DNA of 64,000 nt, from NCBI GenBank assembly GCA_031390755.1, contig JANMTS010000168.1, positions 1 to 64,000 of the forward strand, given 5' to 3'. This document shows, in pieces, positions 50,682 to 61,100 of the stretch; the first letter of the stretch is position 1; each line of letters begins with the position of its first letter. The notes beneath the pieces are model-generated. The model saw only the letters and a list, made by a program, of their open reading frames with translations, did not search any database and was not told the DNA's origin. This DNA is from DATMER01 sp031390755 (GTDB lineage: Bacteria; Acidobacteriota; Thermoanaerobaculia; Multivoradales; UBA5704). The position numbers and the translations under genes are program-made.

Positions 50682-51538
50682 CCCCCATGGACCATACCCA
50701 CATCGAAGAGCGCGGTCTGATCGACCTCTACCATCGGGGCCAGATCCCCCCTTCGGAGGAAGCCGAGTTCGAGGAGCACTTCGTGGGCTGCCGGCAATGC
50801 CAGGATCGTCTCGAAGCGGCGCGGGGCTTCCAGCGCGGGCTCAAGACCGTGGTGGCGGAGGACGCCGCCCGCACGGTCGTCCAGGCCGGGCTCCTCGCCT
50901 GGGCGCTGCGCCGCCGCGGGCTTGTCGTGGCGCTGCTCGCGCTGATCGCCGTTCTGCCGGCCGTGGGCTTCTTCGCCGGGGAGCGCGAGGCGCGCGAGGC
51001 ATACGCCACCTGGAAGGATCTCTGGGAAGGCGAGCGCAAGACCGCCTCCGAGCTCGAACGCCGCCTGGCCGAGAGCGAGCGCCGGCACCAGGAGGAGCGC
51101 CGGAACCTCGAGCGGCAGATCGCCGAGGCGCGGCCCACGGACGCTCCCCCGATCGTGCCGGCGCCGCCGTCCCCCCTGGTCAACACGCCGCTCCTGCTGC
51201 TCACCGCCGTGCGCGGCGAGGCCGACGTGCCGGTCCTGCGGGCCGGCGCGGACGGCTACGTTTCGCTCGCCGTCGATGCGGGGAACGACTCGCGCTTCGA
51301 CGGCTTCCGGGCCACGATCACGGACGCCGCCGGCCAGCGCGTCTTCCGGCGCGACGGGCTGAAGCCGAACGCGCTCGAAGCGATCCTCCTGACCTTCCCC
51401 GTCTCCTTCTTCCAGGCCGGCGAGCACACGCTGGTCCTGGAAGGCCTGCGCCCCGGCGGCTCCGGCGAGGCTGGCGATACCGGCGAGTTGGGCGCGTATC
51501 CGTTCCGCGTGGCCCGGAAGGCCTCCCCGACCCCTTAA
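50678..51538 (+). CDS. Zinc-finger anti-sigma-like membrane protein
   Basis: 286 residues, GTG start coupled to the end of the ECF gene. The N-terminal anti-sigma zinc finger is recognisable: LIDLYHRGQIPPSEE, then H-x3-C-x2-C in EEHFVGCRQCQD. A transmembrane helix (GLVVALLALIAVLPAVGFFAG, about 87-107) is followed by a coiled coil (ASELERRLAESERRHQEERR) and a periplasmic beta domain (RAGADGYVSLAVDAGNDSRF). It would hold the adjacent sigma factor at the membrane and sense an envelope signal. Confidence 0.88.
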   Translation: MTPMDHTHIEERGLIDLYHRGQIPPSEEAEFEEHFVGCRQCQDRLEAARGFQRGLKTVVAEDAARTVVQAGLLAWALRRRGLVVALLALIAVLPAVGFFAGEREAREAYATWKDLWEGERKTASELERRLAESERRHQEERRNLERQIAEARPTDAPPIVPAPPSPLVNTPLLLLTAVRGEADVPVLRAGADGYVSLAVDAGNDSRFDGFRATITDAAGQRVFRRDGLKPNALEAILLTFPVSFFQAGEHTLVLEGLRPGGSGEAGDTGELGAYPFRVARKASPTP

Positions 51539-51560
51539 AGAGCCGAAGGGATCGAAACGC

Positions 51561-52445
51561 TCAGTTCGGATCGTCGAGAACCGCGGCGACCGAAGACGCC
51601 ACGGCTGCCTTCTCCAGCCAGCGCTCCAGCCGCTCCGGATCTTTCTGCGCCAGGATGCGCTCGCGGACAGCATCCGGAACCGCGATCCCGCGCACCCGAA
51701 GCACTGCCAGAAGATTGCGCGCCGCCTCTTCGGTGCGGCCCTCGGTGCGGCCCTCGGTGCGGCCCTGCGCGACGTACTTCTTTGCGAAATCGGTCTGGTA
51801 TTCGTAACCCTTCATCTTCGCCTCCAACGCGCGGCGGGCCGCGTCGTTCATGGAATTGTATACGAGGTCGTAGTAGAACCTGGCCCGGTCCTCATCGAGA
51901 TCCCGGATCGCGGGCAACACCGCTGCGGCGATCGTCGCTCCCTGCTCGGTGTCGCCGTGCGCCATCGCCGAGAGCACACCGAGCTCGGGCCGGCGGGACG
52001 CCTCCGCGAGGTCCGTAACGACCGGCACGGCGGTGCGGCGAAGCACGGGCGGACGCAGCACGAAGCCGGGAGTGCCGGTCTCGATCGCTTCCGCGCACCA
52101 TCCGGCGACGACCGGGTCCGGAGCCACGACGAGAAGGGTCGCCGGGCAGCCGTGAATGGCCCGAGAGACCGTCACATAGGCGGGCCAGCTCATCCGCTTT
52201 CGCGGATCTGGAGCCAGTTGGACCTCGACGATGATCACGCGGACGGAGGCCTCACCGTCCAGGAGCACCACGACGGCGTCCGCCCGGTACTCGGCCGGCT
52301 GGATCTCACTCAGGTCGGCCGAGACGACGCGGGCTTCTGTGTAGGCCGGAAGCGACACCCCGAGCACCTCGTCCAGAATCTCGGCGGCGAGGGAAGGGCG
52401 GTTCTTGAAGAGATCCAAGAGGATTTCGTGCGCCATGGAGGGCAT
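51561..52445 (-). CDS. Rpn/YhgA-like PD-(D/E)XK family protein
   Basis: 294 residues from MPSMAHEILLDLFKNRP. The N-terminal part resembles the Rpn/DUF4351 group: YRADAVVVLLDGE and VIIVEVQLAPDPRKRMSWP supply the D and E-x-Q of a PD-(D/E)XK nuclease fold. The C-terminal LAQKDPERLERWLEKAAVA is typical of the group. Between them a 12-bp DNA tandem repeat (about 51729-51765) encodes RTEGRTEGRTEE and may vary in copy number. Relatives are linked to recombination; a cellular role is not established. Divergent from the cytochrome gene. Confidence 0.75.
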   Translation of the reverse strand: MPSMAHEILLDLFKNRPSLAAEILDEVLGVSLPAYTEARVVSADLSEIQPAEYRADAVVVLLDGEASVRVIIVEVQLAPDPRKRMSWPAYVTVSRAIHGCPATLLVVAPDPVVAGWCAEAIETGTPGFVLRPPVLRRTAVPVVTDLAEASRRPELGVLSAMAHGDTEQGATIAAAVLPAIRDLDEDRARFYYDLVYNSMNDAARRALEAKMKGYEYQTDFAKKYVAQGRTEGRTEGRTEEAARNLLAVLRVRGIAVPDAVRERILAQKDPERLERWLEKAAVASSVAAVLDDPN

Positions 52446-52631
52446 GGCGGCGATCTTGCCACACTTTCGGAAAACGAGTAAAGGTGCCCGATTCCAGCAA
52501 GACTCCGCGGAAAGATTCCCGGCGGGGAGACCCAACGGGGCCGAGAGAGCCTGCCTGACACGACGATGGTGCTCCCCGGGGCCGGGGGTGAGGGCCTGGG
52601 ATAGCTTGCCCTCTCGTCCCACTTCCGGGAC

Positions 52632-54737
52632 ATGCGCCTCTTCTGGACTGCCTTCCTGGTCGTTCTCGCCGGCTGTGCTCGACAGCCGTCTGCCGACGCT
52701 CCCGCCGCCGATCCTTCTTCCGCCTCCTACGTGGGCCGCCAGACCTGCGCCGGCTGTCACGCCGACGAGGACCGGCTCTGGCAGGGCTCGCACCACGACC
52801 TCGCCATGCAGGAGGCGACCGAGGCCACGGTGCTTGGCGACTTCGGCGGCGCGACGCTGACCCACTTCGGCGTCACGTCCACCTTCCTCAGACAGAACGG
52901 CCGCTTCGTCGTCCGCACCGACGGCCCGGACGGAAAGCTCCACGACTTCCCGGTCGCCTACACGTTCGGCGTCTCGCCGCTCCAGCAGTACCTCGTGGCA
53001 TTCCCTGGGGTTCCCGGGGCGCCCGGCGGCCGCCTCCAGGCGCTCCCCCTCTGCTGGGACTCGCGGCCGGCCGCGGAGGGTGGTCAGCGCTGGTTCCATC
53101 TCTATCCCGACGAGGCCGTGCCGGCCGGCGACACGCTGCACTGGACAGGTCCGAACCAGACCTGGAACTACATGTGCGCGGACTGCCACTCGACCGGGCT
53201 CAAGAAGGGCTACGACGCGAAGAAAAACGTTTATGAAACCTCGTGGTCCGAGATGGACGTCTCCTGCGAGGCCTGCCACGGCGCGGGCTCGCGGCATGTG
53301 GGATGGGCGAAGGACACCCGGAAGGAGACTCGGAAGGACGCCGGCCCGGAGACGGCCAAGGGTTTCGAGATCCGCCTCAAGGACTCCGGCCGCGGCACCT
53401 GGGTCGCGGACCTCCAGACCGGTTTCGGCAAGCGGCTCGCTCCGGCCGACCCGGCGATAGCCACGGATGAGATCGCCACCTGCGCCCGCTGCCACGCGCG
53501 CTCGGCCGTCAATTCGCCGGTCCGCCCGGCGCTGCTCGACGCGGGGCTCTACCACGCCGACGGCCAGATCGACGGCGAGGTCTACGAGGTGGGCTCGTTC
53601 CTCCAGAGCCGCATGCATGCCAAGGGGGTCACGTGCAGCGACTGCCACGAACCGCACGCGCTGACCCTGCGGCGCGCCGGCAACGCGCTCTGCACCCACT
53701 GCCACTCGGCCGCGAAGCTCGACACGCCCGCGCATCACCGTCACGCCGCGGGCGCGAGCTGCGTCGACTGCCACATGCCGGCGAAGACCTACATGGGGGT
53801 CGACTCCCGGCGCGATCACAGCCTGCGCGTTCCTCGCCCCGATCTCACCGTGACGATCGGCACGCCGAACGCCTGCAACGGCTGCCACGCCGACCGCTCG
53901 CCGCGGTGGGCCGCCGACGCCGCGGAGCGCTGGTACGGGAAGCCCGCACCGCACTGGGGCGAGGTGATCCAGGCCGGGCGCGAGGGGCTCCCCGCGCCGC
54001 TCGCCGCCCTTGCGGCCGATCCCGCCGTCCCCGCCATCGTCCGCGGCACCGCTCTGTCCTTGCTGCCGCGAAGCCGGGCCGGCCAGGTCGGGGAGACCGC
54101 GCCGGCGATCACCGCTGTAGAGACCGGCCTCCGCGATTCCGATCCGCTCGTCCGCCTCGGCGCCGTGCTCGCGGCCGAGGCGCTCGATCCCGAGACCCGC
54201 CAGAAGCTCGTCGCCCCGGTCCTCGCCGATCCCGAGCGCGGCGTGCGCATCGAAGCCGCGCGCATCCTGGCGGGGTCCCATCCGTCGGATACGCAGGGCC
54301 TGCAGGCCGCCCTGGCCGACTACCAGTCCTTCCAGGAAGAGAACGCCGACCGCCCCGAAGGCCGTCTCAACCTGGGCTGGCTGGCCGCGCTGCGCGGCGA
54401 CCGGTCCGGAGCCGAGGCGTCCTACCGCGCGGCGCTCCGGCTCGATCCGGGCTATCTGCCGGCGGTCGTCAACCTCGCCGACCTCTTCCGCGAGCAGGGG
54501 CGCGAGGCGGACGGCGAAGCCCTGCTCCGGCAGGCGCTCCGCGCCGCTCCGGACGACGCCAGCCTCCACCACGCGCTCGGTCTCCTCCTCGTTCGCACCC
54601 ACCGCCTCGCCGAGGCGCTGCCGGAGCTGGCGCGCGCCGTCGAGCTGGCGCCCGGTGAGCGCCGCTATGCCTATGTTTTTGAAGCCGCCATCCAATCCGA
54701 TCCCTTCCCAACCGGGCATTCTGAAAGGAGAGAGTGA
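52632..54737 (+). CDS. Eight-heme cytochrome c lipoprotein with TPR tail
   Basis: 701 residues with a lipobox (AFLVVLAGC). Eight CxxCH haem sites are visible in order: CAGCH, CADCH, CEACH, CARCH, CSDCH, CTHCH, CVDCH (with MP) and CNGCH, ending near residue 420. Haem-family features such as the VAYTFGVSPLQQYLV block and VDCHMP match octahaem proteins associated with TPRs. Residues 440-560 are HEAT-like helices (PLVRLGAVLAAEALD) and 560-680 TPRs (AEASYRAALRLDPGYLP). Likely a periplasmic electron carrier. The sulfatase starts 2 bp after the stop. Confidence 0.9.
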   Translation: MRLFWTAFLVVLAGCARQPSADAPAADPSSASYVGRQTCAGCHADEDRLWQGSHHDLAMQEATEATVLGDFGGATLTHFGVTSTFLRQNGRFVVRTDGPDGKLHDFPVAYTFGVSPLQQYLVAFPGVPGAPGGRLQALPLCWDSRPAAEGGQRWFHLYPDEAVPAGDTLHWTGPNQTWNYMCADCHSTGLKKGYDAKKNVYETSWSEMDVSCEACHGAGSRHVGWAKDTRKETRKDAGPETAKGFEIRLKDSGRGTWVADLQTGFGKRLAPADPAIATDEIATCARCHARSAVNSPVRPALLDAGLYHADGQIDGEVYEVGSFLQSRMHAKGVTCSDCHEPHALTLRRAGNALCTHCHSAAKLDTPAHHRHAAGASCVDCHMPAKTYMGVDSRRDHSLRVPRPDLTVTIGTPNACNGCHADRSPRWAADAAERWYGKPAPHWGEVIQAGREGLPAPLAALAADPAVPAIVRGTALSLLPRSRAGQVGETAPAITAVETGLRDSDPLVRLGAVLAAEALDPETRQKLVAPVLADPERGVRIEAARILAGSHPSDTQGLQAALADYQSFQEENADRPEGRLNLGWLAALRGDRSGAEASYRAALRLDPGYLPAVVNLADLFREQGREADGEALLRQALRAAPDDASLHHALGLLLVRTHRLAEALPELARAVELAPGERRYAYVFEAAIQSDPFPTGHSERRE

Positions 54738-54738
54738 G

Positions 54739-56658
54739 ATGAGAGCCACGATGCGAGGTTTCCTGCTGGTCCTGCTGCTGGGCATCCCAGCGACCACCGC
54801 GATCACCGCCGCGCACGCCCAAGGCACGGCCGCCGAGGGCTGGGGCCGGTTCGACTACCGCAAGGCCGCGGATCAGAACCGTTATCTCGTGCGCGGCGCC
54901 GACGCCGTGCGCCCGGCCCGCAACATGGAGCCGGTCATGCAGCATCCGGACGAGGCGCAGGACGCCATCGACCGGCTGCAATCGAAAGGTTTCTGTGCCG
55001 AGGGGCTGGCGAAGTCCTGCCCCACCTGCAAGGTCGACCCGGCCAAGGAGAAGGGCTGCCGCCGGCCGAACTTCCTCGTCTTCATCGTCGACGACATGGG
55101 TTGGGGCGACTTCGGCGCGTTCGGCGGCGGCGAGGCCGTGGGCTCCGCGACGCCCATGGTGGACCGGCTCGCCCGCGAGGGGCTGCGGCTCACCTCGACC
55201 TACGCCCAGCCCACCTGCTCGCCGACGCGCGCCACGGTCCACACCGGCCAGCTGCCGGTGCATCACGGCGTCCTCTATCCGCCCATGTACGGCGATCCGG
55301 GCGGCCTCACCGAGCAGTCCATCACCCTCCCCTGGCTGCTCAAGCGCCAGGGCTACCGCACCCAGGGCGTGGGCAAGTGGCACATGGGCGAGAACGTGCC
55401 CAACCTGCCGCAGAACGTGGGCTATGACGACTACTACGGCTTCCTGAGCGTCTCCGACATGTACACGGAGTGGCGCGATCAGTACTACAACCCCGAGGTG
55501 GTCCGCGACGAGGTCCGCACCACCTACATGGACAACAACAAGTTCAGCCACTACCTGATCCATGCCACGCCCAAGGACGGCTGCCAGGCGCTCGGCGAGA
55601 TCACCCTCCCCTGGGAGGCCGAGAAGCTCCAGGGCGTGACCAACCGCGGCAACGCCAACAACTGCACGCCGCAGAGCCCGAACAATCAGAAGGTCAGCTC
55701 GGGCGATCTCGACCAGCTCTGGGCCGCGTACTCGGAGAAGTTCATCCGCGACCAGGTCGGCGCGAAGCAGCCGTGGTTCCTCTACCACGCCACCCGCGGC
55801 TGCCACTTCGACAACTACAACAACCTCGGCGACCGCCGGCTCTCCTACGCCCGCACGCTCTACTCCGACTGCACGGTCGAGATGGACGAGATCCTCGGCC
55901 GCCTCGTGCGCACGCTCCAGGAGACCGGCCAGGCGGAGAGCACGTTCGTCTTCTTCACCTCGGACAACGGCCCCGAGGACGAGATCCCGCCGCACGGCCA
56001 CACCCCGTTCCGCGGCGGCAAGGGCGACACCTGGGAGGGCGGCGTCCGCGTCCCCGGCATCGCCTGGTGGCCCGGCGTCGTGCAGCCCGCCCGCACCTCG
56101 GACGGTCTTTTCGACCTGGCCGACCTCTACCCCACCGCCCTGGCGCTCGCCGGCTTCGACTACGCCCACCCGGCCGACCCGAAGCTCGCCTCGACGCTCA
56201 AGGACCGCTACCTCTACGGCGTGGATCAAACCTCGTTCCTGCTCTCGAAGGACGGCGCCTCGAACCGCCGCAGCGTCCTCAACTGGTACCTCACGAACTT
56301 CGGCGCCGTGCGCATGGATGAGATGAAGGCCCACCGCATGGTGACGCTGCCGGTCGGTCTGGAGCAGGGCTACTTCGGCGGCCTGGCCGGCGTGAACCTG
56401 CCGGTCTCCTACCTCTGGATGTTCAACGTGCAATCCGATCCGAAGGAGACGGAGAACATCAACATCCGCCACCTCTGGGCGCAGCACCTCTTCAGCGGCG
56501 AGTTCACGCGCTTCATGTGCGATCTCGTCGCCTACCCGCCGAACCTGCCGACGTCGCCCATGGACCAGCTGAAGGCGCAGTCGGAGATCCACCTTCTCAA
56601 GGAGCACCCGGAGAAGTGGAAGCAGGCGTGCGGAGGGAATGTGCAGAAGACGCTTTGA
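54739..56658 (+). CDS. Secreted arylsulfatase
   Basis: 639 residues with a signal peptide (GFLLVLLLGIPATTAITAAHA). The sulfatase core starts at FLVFIVDDMGWGDFGAF (calcium-binding Asp pair). Cys160 in the CSPTR motif (TYAQPTCSPTRATVHTGQLP) is the formylglycine site. Further landmarks are GVGKWHMG, TFVFFTSDNGPEDE and GGKGDTWEGGVRVPGI. It hydrolyses sulfate esters. The ~100 residues between signal and core are not typical and may bind substrate. Operon with the cytochrome upstream (2 bp gap). Confidence 0.93.
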   Translation: MRATMRGFLLVLLLGIPATTAITAAHAQGTAAEGWGRFDYRKAADQNRYLVRGADAVRPARNMEPVMQHPDEAQDAIDRLQSKGFCAEGLAKSCPTCKVDPAKEKGCRRPNFLVFIVDDMGWGDFGAFGGGEAVGSATPMVDRLAREGLRLTSTYAQPTCSPTRATVHTGQLPVHHGVLYPPMYGDPGGLTEQSITLPWLLKRQGYRTQGVGKWHMGENVPNLPQNVGYDDYYGFLSVSDMYTEWRDQYYNPEVVRDEVRTTYMDNNKFSHYLIHATPKDGCQALGEITLPWEAEKLQGVTNRGNANNCTPQSPNNQKVSSGDLDQLWAAYSEKFIRDQVGAKQPWFLYHATRGCHFDNYNNLGDRRLSYARTLYSDCTVEMDEILGRLVRTLQETGQAESTFVFFTSDNGPEDEIPPHGHTPFRGGKGDTWEGGVRVPGIAWWPGVVQPARTSDGLFDLADLYPTALALAGFDYAHPADPKLASTLKDRYLYGVDQTSFLLSKDGASNRRSVLNWYLTNFGAVRMDEMKAHRMVTLPVGLEQGYFGGLAGVNLPVSYLWMFNVQSDPKETENINIRHLWAQHLFSGEFTRFMCDLVAYPPNLPTSPMDQLKAQSEIHLLKEHPEKWKQACGGNVQKTL

Positions 56659-56673
56659 TGCGCCCTTGAAACA

Positions 56674-56710
56674 GCCTGCCTCTGCGTAGCGGCGCCGCGC
56701 AGGGGCAGGC
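56674..56710 (+). terminator. Long hairpin after the sulfatase gene
   Basis: GCCTGCCTCTGCG and CGCAGGGGCAGGC pair over 13 bp with one mismatch. No T-run. Confidence 0.5.
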
Positions 56711-56784
56711 CTTGCCGTTACGCCGCCGCCCTCGTGCGAAAGGTAAGACAGCCGCCCCCGGCGGTCCCAGGTAGAATCACGGCC

Positions 56785-58161
56785 ATGAGATCTACCCTTT
56801 TCCTGCTTGCCGCCCTGATGCTTTCCGGTGCCGCCTCCGCCCAGGATCTCCCGCGAGCGTCCGCCATCGATCGCGAGATGGCGCGCATCGCGGGCGAGCG
56901 GTCGCTCTGGCCGGGGTTCGAGCCGATGTCGATTCCCCTGGCTGTCTTCGCGGGACAGAACACGTACCTCTTCCGGCACCCCGCTCCACCTGAGGGCTTT
57001 GCGCCGGTCGCCACCGCTCAGGGCATCCAGGGAGTCCAGGCTTTCGCGGGACGCCATCCCGCGATCGTGGCCAACACGAGCACGGAGATCGGCGGCACGC
57101 TCACCGCGACGCTGTTGCTGGAGGGGCCGAGCGCCGCAATGACTCCGGTCGACCTCGCCGCGGTTGCTCTTCATGAGGCGTTTCACGTCTTCCAGCACGG
57201 CCGGCATCCGAAGTGGGCGGGCAACGAGGGGGACATGCTGCTCTACCCCGTCGACGATGCCCGCCTGCTCGGTCTGCGGCGGCGGGAGTCGGAGGAGATC
57301 CGACGGGCTTCTGGCGCTTCGGACACGAAGGACGCGGCTTGCTGGGCATTTCAGGCGATGGGCCACCGGCGCGAGCGGTTCGGCGCGATGGAGGCGAAGT
57401 TCTCCGCCTACGAACGGATGACGGAGCTGAACGAGGGGCTGGCCGCCTATGTGCAGCAGACCGCCAGCGGAAAGACCTCGATCGACTTCCCCGACGGCGA
57501 GTTTCCGGCGGCGCAGATCCGGCAACGGGCGTACGTCGTCGGCTCGGCGATGGCTCTCGTCCTGGACCGTTTGCAGCCCGGCTGGCAGGCGGCTTTGGAA
57601 TCCGGCTCGGTGGCCTATCTCGACGAGGCGTTGGAGGCTGCGGCCAAGGGGTTGGGGCCGTCCGCCTCGTGCTCGTTGACTCCGGACGAGGTCGCCGCCC
57701 TGGACTCCACGGCTCGCCAGGATACCGCGGTCGTGGCCGCAGGGCGCACGGAGCGCCGGAAGGCGTTCGAGGACCGTTCCGGTTGGCGCGTGGTCATCGT
57801 TCCGGCCGAGGGCCGTCCTCTGATGTTGAAAGGGTTCGATCCGCTGAACGTCCTGCGCGTCGAGGGCGGCCTGGTCCACACCCGGATGCTCAAGCTGGGG
57901 AACGACGACGGCGAGCTCGAGGGGATCGACGGCGACGGCGCCGACATCGAAGCGTTCACGGAGGGTGTCGGCGCGCATCCCCTGTTCGAAGGGGTCAAGA
58001 GGGTGGTCTTCTCGGGGCTCCCGCGGCCGGATGTCCGCAAGGACGGCAGAGAGGTCACCTTCCGGGCGCCGGGCCTGGAAGGCCACTTCAAGGACGCCAC
58101 CTATTCGGTCGAAGGGTTCGAGCTGATCGTGAAGGTGGCGGCGCCGACCACGAATCCCTGA
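56785..58161 (+). CDS. Secreted protein with HExxH, putative metallopeptidase
   Basis: 458 residues from the ATG at 56785, giving a signal peptide (STLFLLAALMLSGAASA). A zinc-type HEAFH lies at 130-134 (VALHEAFHVFQHGRH). A candidate third ligand is Glu in ERMTELNEGLAAYVQQ, about 80 residues later, as in many gluzincin-like proteins. The C-terminal ~150 residues form a beta domain (HTRMLKLGNDDGELEGIDGD). No closer family is recognised. Convergent with the WD40 giant, with 29 bp between stops. Confidence 0.7.
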   Translation: MRSTLFLLAALMLSGAASAQDLPRASAIDREMARIAGERSLWPGFEPMSIPLAVFAGQNTYLFRHPAPPEGFAPVATAQGIQGVQAFAGRHPAIVANTSTEIGGTLTATLLLEGPSAAMTPVDLAAVALHEAFHVFQHGRHPKWAGNEGDMLLYPVDDARLLGLRRRESEEIRRASGASDTKDAACWAFQAMGHRRERFGAMEAKFSAYERMTELNEGLAAYVQQTASGKTSIDFPDGEFPAAQIRQRAYVVGSAMALVLDRLQPGWQAALESGSVAYLDEALEAAAKGLGPSASCSLTPDEVAALDSTARQDTAVVAAGRTERRKAFEDRSGWRVVIVPAEGRPLMLKGFDPLNVLRVEGGLVHTRMLKLGNDDGELEGIDGDGADIEAFTEGVGAHPLFEGVKRVVFSGLPRPDVRKDGREVTFRAPGLEGHFKDATYSVEGFELIVKVAAPTTNP

Positions 58162-58190
58162 TAGGGCGGCCCTTGCCGCCCTGTCCCGCG

Positions 58191-61100
58191 TCAACCGCGC
58201 CAGGTTCCAGGCGGCGGGGGCAGCAGCTCCGCGTCGTCGGGCAGGCGCAGGGCGGCGAGGCCGTCCAGCTCTCCGGGATCGAAGCGGCAGAGCTGCACGG
58301 CGTGCCAGAAGCTGCCTCCTGCGAGACCTCCGAGCTTGTAGCGGCCCTCGGGCGTGAAGGCGGCCCAGCCGTCGGGCAGGAGTCCCAGCACCGCTACGCA
58401 GGAGCCGCGCTCCAGGTGCCAGAGGCGGACGGTGTTGTCGGCCGAGCCGCTGGCCAGCAGGGTGCCGTCCGGGCTGAAGGCCGCGCAGAGCACGGGGTGC
58501 GCGTGGCCGTCGAAACGCCGGGCCTCGACTCCCACGGTCAGATCCCAGAGACGAACGGTGCCGTCCTGCGAGGCGCTCGCGATCCGGTTCCCGTCCGGAT
58601 GGACGGCTACGCTCCAGACCTTGTCGCGGTGGCCCTCGAAGCGATGGCTGCGATGGGCGCGCTGGCCTCCGTCCAGGTTCCAGACGAGGACGGTATGGTC
58701 CGCCGAGCCCGCGACGAGGCCGCGGCCGTCGGGCAGGAAGGCCAGGGAGAGCAGGTTGCTTTCGTGCCCCTGAAGCTTGCTCTTCTCCCGCCCGCTGCGG
58801 GGATCCCAGAGGCGCAGCACCGGGTCGGAGCTGGCGGCGGCGAGAAGGCGGCCGTCCGGGCTGAAGGCCACGGAGCGGACGCCGCTGCCGAAGCCGTCCA
58901 GGACCCGGAGGCGCCGGCCGCTCGCGGCGCTCCAGAGCTGGACGGTCCGGTCCCGGGAGCCCGAGGCCAGCGTCTCGCCGTTGGGATGGAACGCCACGGA
59001 GAGGACTTCGGCGCCGTGGCCTTCGAGACGATGGCGCAGCTTCGGCTCGGGCGTATCGAGCCCGGACCAGAGATGGACGGAGCCGTCGGCCGAGGCGGCG
59101 GCCAACGACTTGCCGTCGACGCTGACCGCGACGCTCCAGACCTTGTCCCTCGCCTCGTCCCTGGCCTCCTCCAGACGGAGGCTCTCCCGGCCGGTCCGCA
59201 GATCCCAAAGGCGGACGGTGCCGTCGTGGGCGCCGGTGGCGAGCAGGTTATCTCCGGAATACGCCAATCCAGACACCGCGTGCATCGGTTTCGGCGAGCG
59301 CCGCAGCTCCCGGCCCGTAGCCGCGTCCCAGATGCGCAGGGTCCGGTCCGTCGAGGCGCTCGCCAGCATCGACGAGCTGAACGCGACGCCGCGGACTCCA
59401 GCCGCGTGGCCGAGCAGCCGGTGGCGCACGCGGCCCGTGGCCACGTCCCACAGCCGGACCATGCGGTCCTCCGAAGCGCTCGCCAGGATCTCGCCGCCGG
59501 CTCCGAACGCCAGGCTGGTGACCACGTCGTCGTGCTCCAGCCGGTGCAGCTCGCGGCCGGTCTCCGAGTCCCAGATGCGCACGGTGCGGTCCTCGGAGCC
59601 GCTGGCGAGCAGGCTCCCCTCGCCGCCGAACGCGATCGTCCTCACCCAGTCCAGATGGCCGGTCAGATGGAGGATCTCGTCGCCTCGCGCAGTGTCCCCG
59701 ACATTCCCGATATCCCACGCGCGCACGGCACGGTCCGAGGAGCCCGCGGCGAGGCGCCAGCCGTGCTCGTCGAAGGCCACGGTCAGGACCCAGCCGCCGG
59801 CCCGGAAGCGGTGCGTCTCCAGGCCGCTGTCCAGATCCCAGACGCGCGCGGTCTTGTCGTACGAGCCGCTCGCCAGGGTGCCGCCCTTGGGGTGGAACGC
59901 CAAACTCGACACCCAGCTCTGGTGGCCCCAGAGGCGCTTGGTCTCCCTCCCGGCGGCGGCGTCCCACAGGCGGACGGTGCGGTCCTCGGAGCCGCTGGCA
60001 AGCAGGCCGCCGGGACCGAACGCGAGGGCCAGCACCCGGCCGTCATGGCCGAGGAGCCGGCGAACTTCGAGAAGGGTGCCGGCGTCCCAGAGACGGATCA
60101 TCGACCCTTCGGCGGTGGCGAGGAGCTGGCCGTCGAGGCTCCAGGCCACGGCGTTCTGCGGCTGGCAGGAGGCGACCCAGGCCTCGATCGTGTCCGGCAG
60201 GGTCAGGACGGCGCCTTCCAGGTCGCAGCCGGCCAGGCTTTCTTCGTCGAGACGGGCGCCGGCCAGCTTGGCCCGCCGGAACCGCGCTCCGTCCAGCCGG
60301 GCGCCCCGGAGATCGGCGGCATGGAGCCGGGCGCCGGAGAGATCCGCGCCGCGCAGGTCGGCGCCGGTCAAGATTGCGCGGCTGAGATCGGCCCCCGCGA
60401 GCCGGGCCTTCTCCAGGCGGGCGCCGGTCAGCCGCGCGGAGGTCAACCGCACGTCCCGCAGGTCGGCACCGGTGAGGTCGGCGCCGGTGAGATCCTGGCC
60501 GGCGAGATCCTGGCCGCGCAGATCCCGGCCCGCCAGGATCACCGGCTCGCGCACCTCTTCTCCCAGGTGGCGCAGCAGCAAGAGGGCGTTGCCCTTGGCC
60601 GCGTCGCCGCCGGTGCCGAGCAGGGTGTCGCGCGCCCAGCCCGCCACGGCGTCGCGGCCGGCGAGGTCGACCAGGAAGCGCGCCATCAGCGGCGTGGCGA
60701 GGCGCACGGCCAGCACCTCGGGCGAGCTTTCGAAGGCGAGGTCGTCGGCCGCCCGCTTGGCGACCAGCCACTCGAGGATCGAGGGGTGGACGAAGGCGAA
60801 GGCGTCCTCGGCGTCGCGCACCAGCAGCGTGCCGGAGCCCACCTGGAAGGCCGCGGTCTCCGGGTCGACCGGCGTGCGGCGCATGCCGGCCACGGAGCGG
60901 GCGACCTCCTCGGTGAGGTCGGTCAGGTGGAGCGAGCTCTCGTCCGCCCGCCACAGGCGCACCGCGATGCGGGTCGAGGCCTCCAGCCGCTCGCTGAACG
61001 AGAGGCTCGGCGCCTCGCCGTCGCCGCTCTCGGCGCGGGAGATCTCCTGGCCGAGCCAGCGGTTCAGCAGCAGGCGGTAGACCTCGGCCGCGGTGACGCC

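Noticed and set aside
54469..59208. Very long minus-strand open frame over the sulfatase and HExxH genes
   Set aside because: Antisense shadow of high-GC coding sequence; low-complexity Arg/Gly/Val product overlapping recognised genes.
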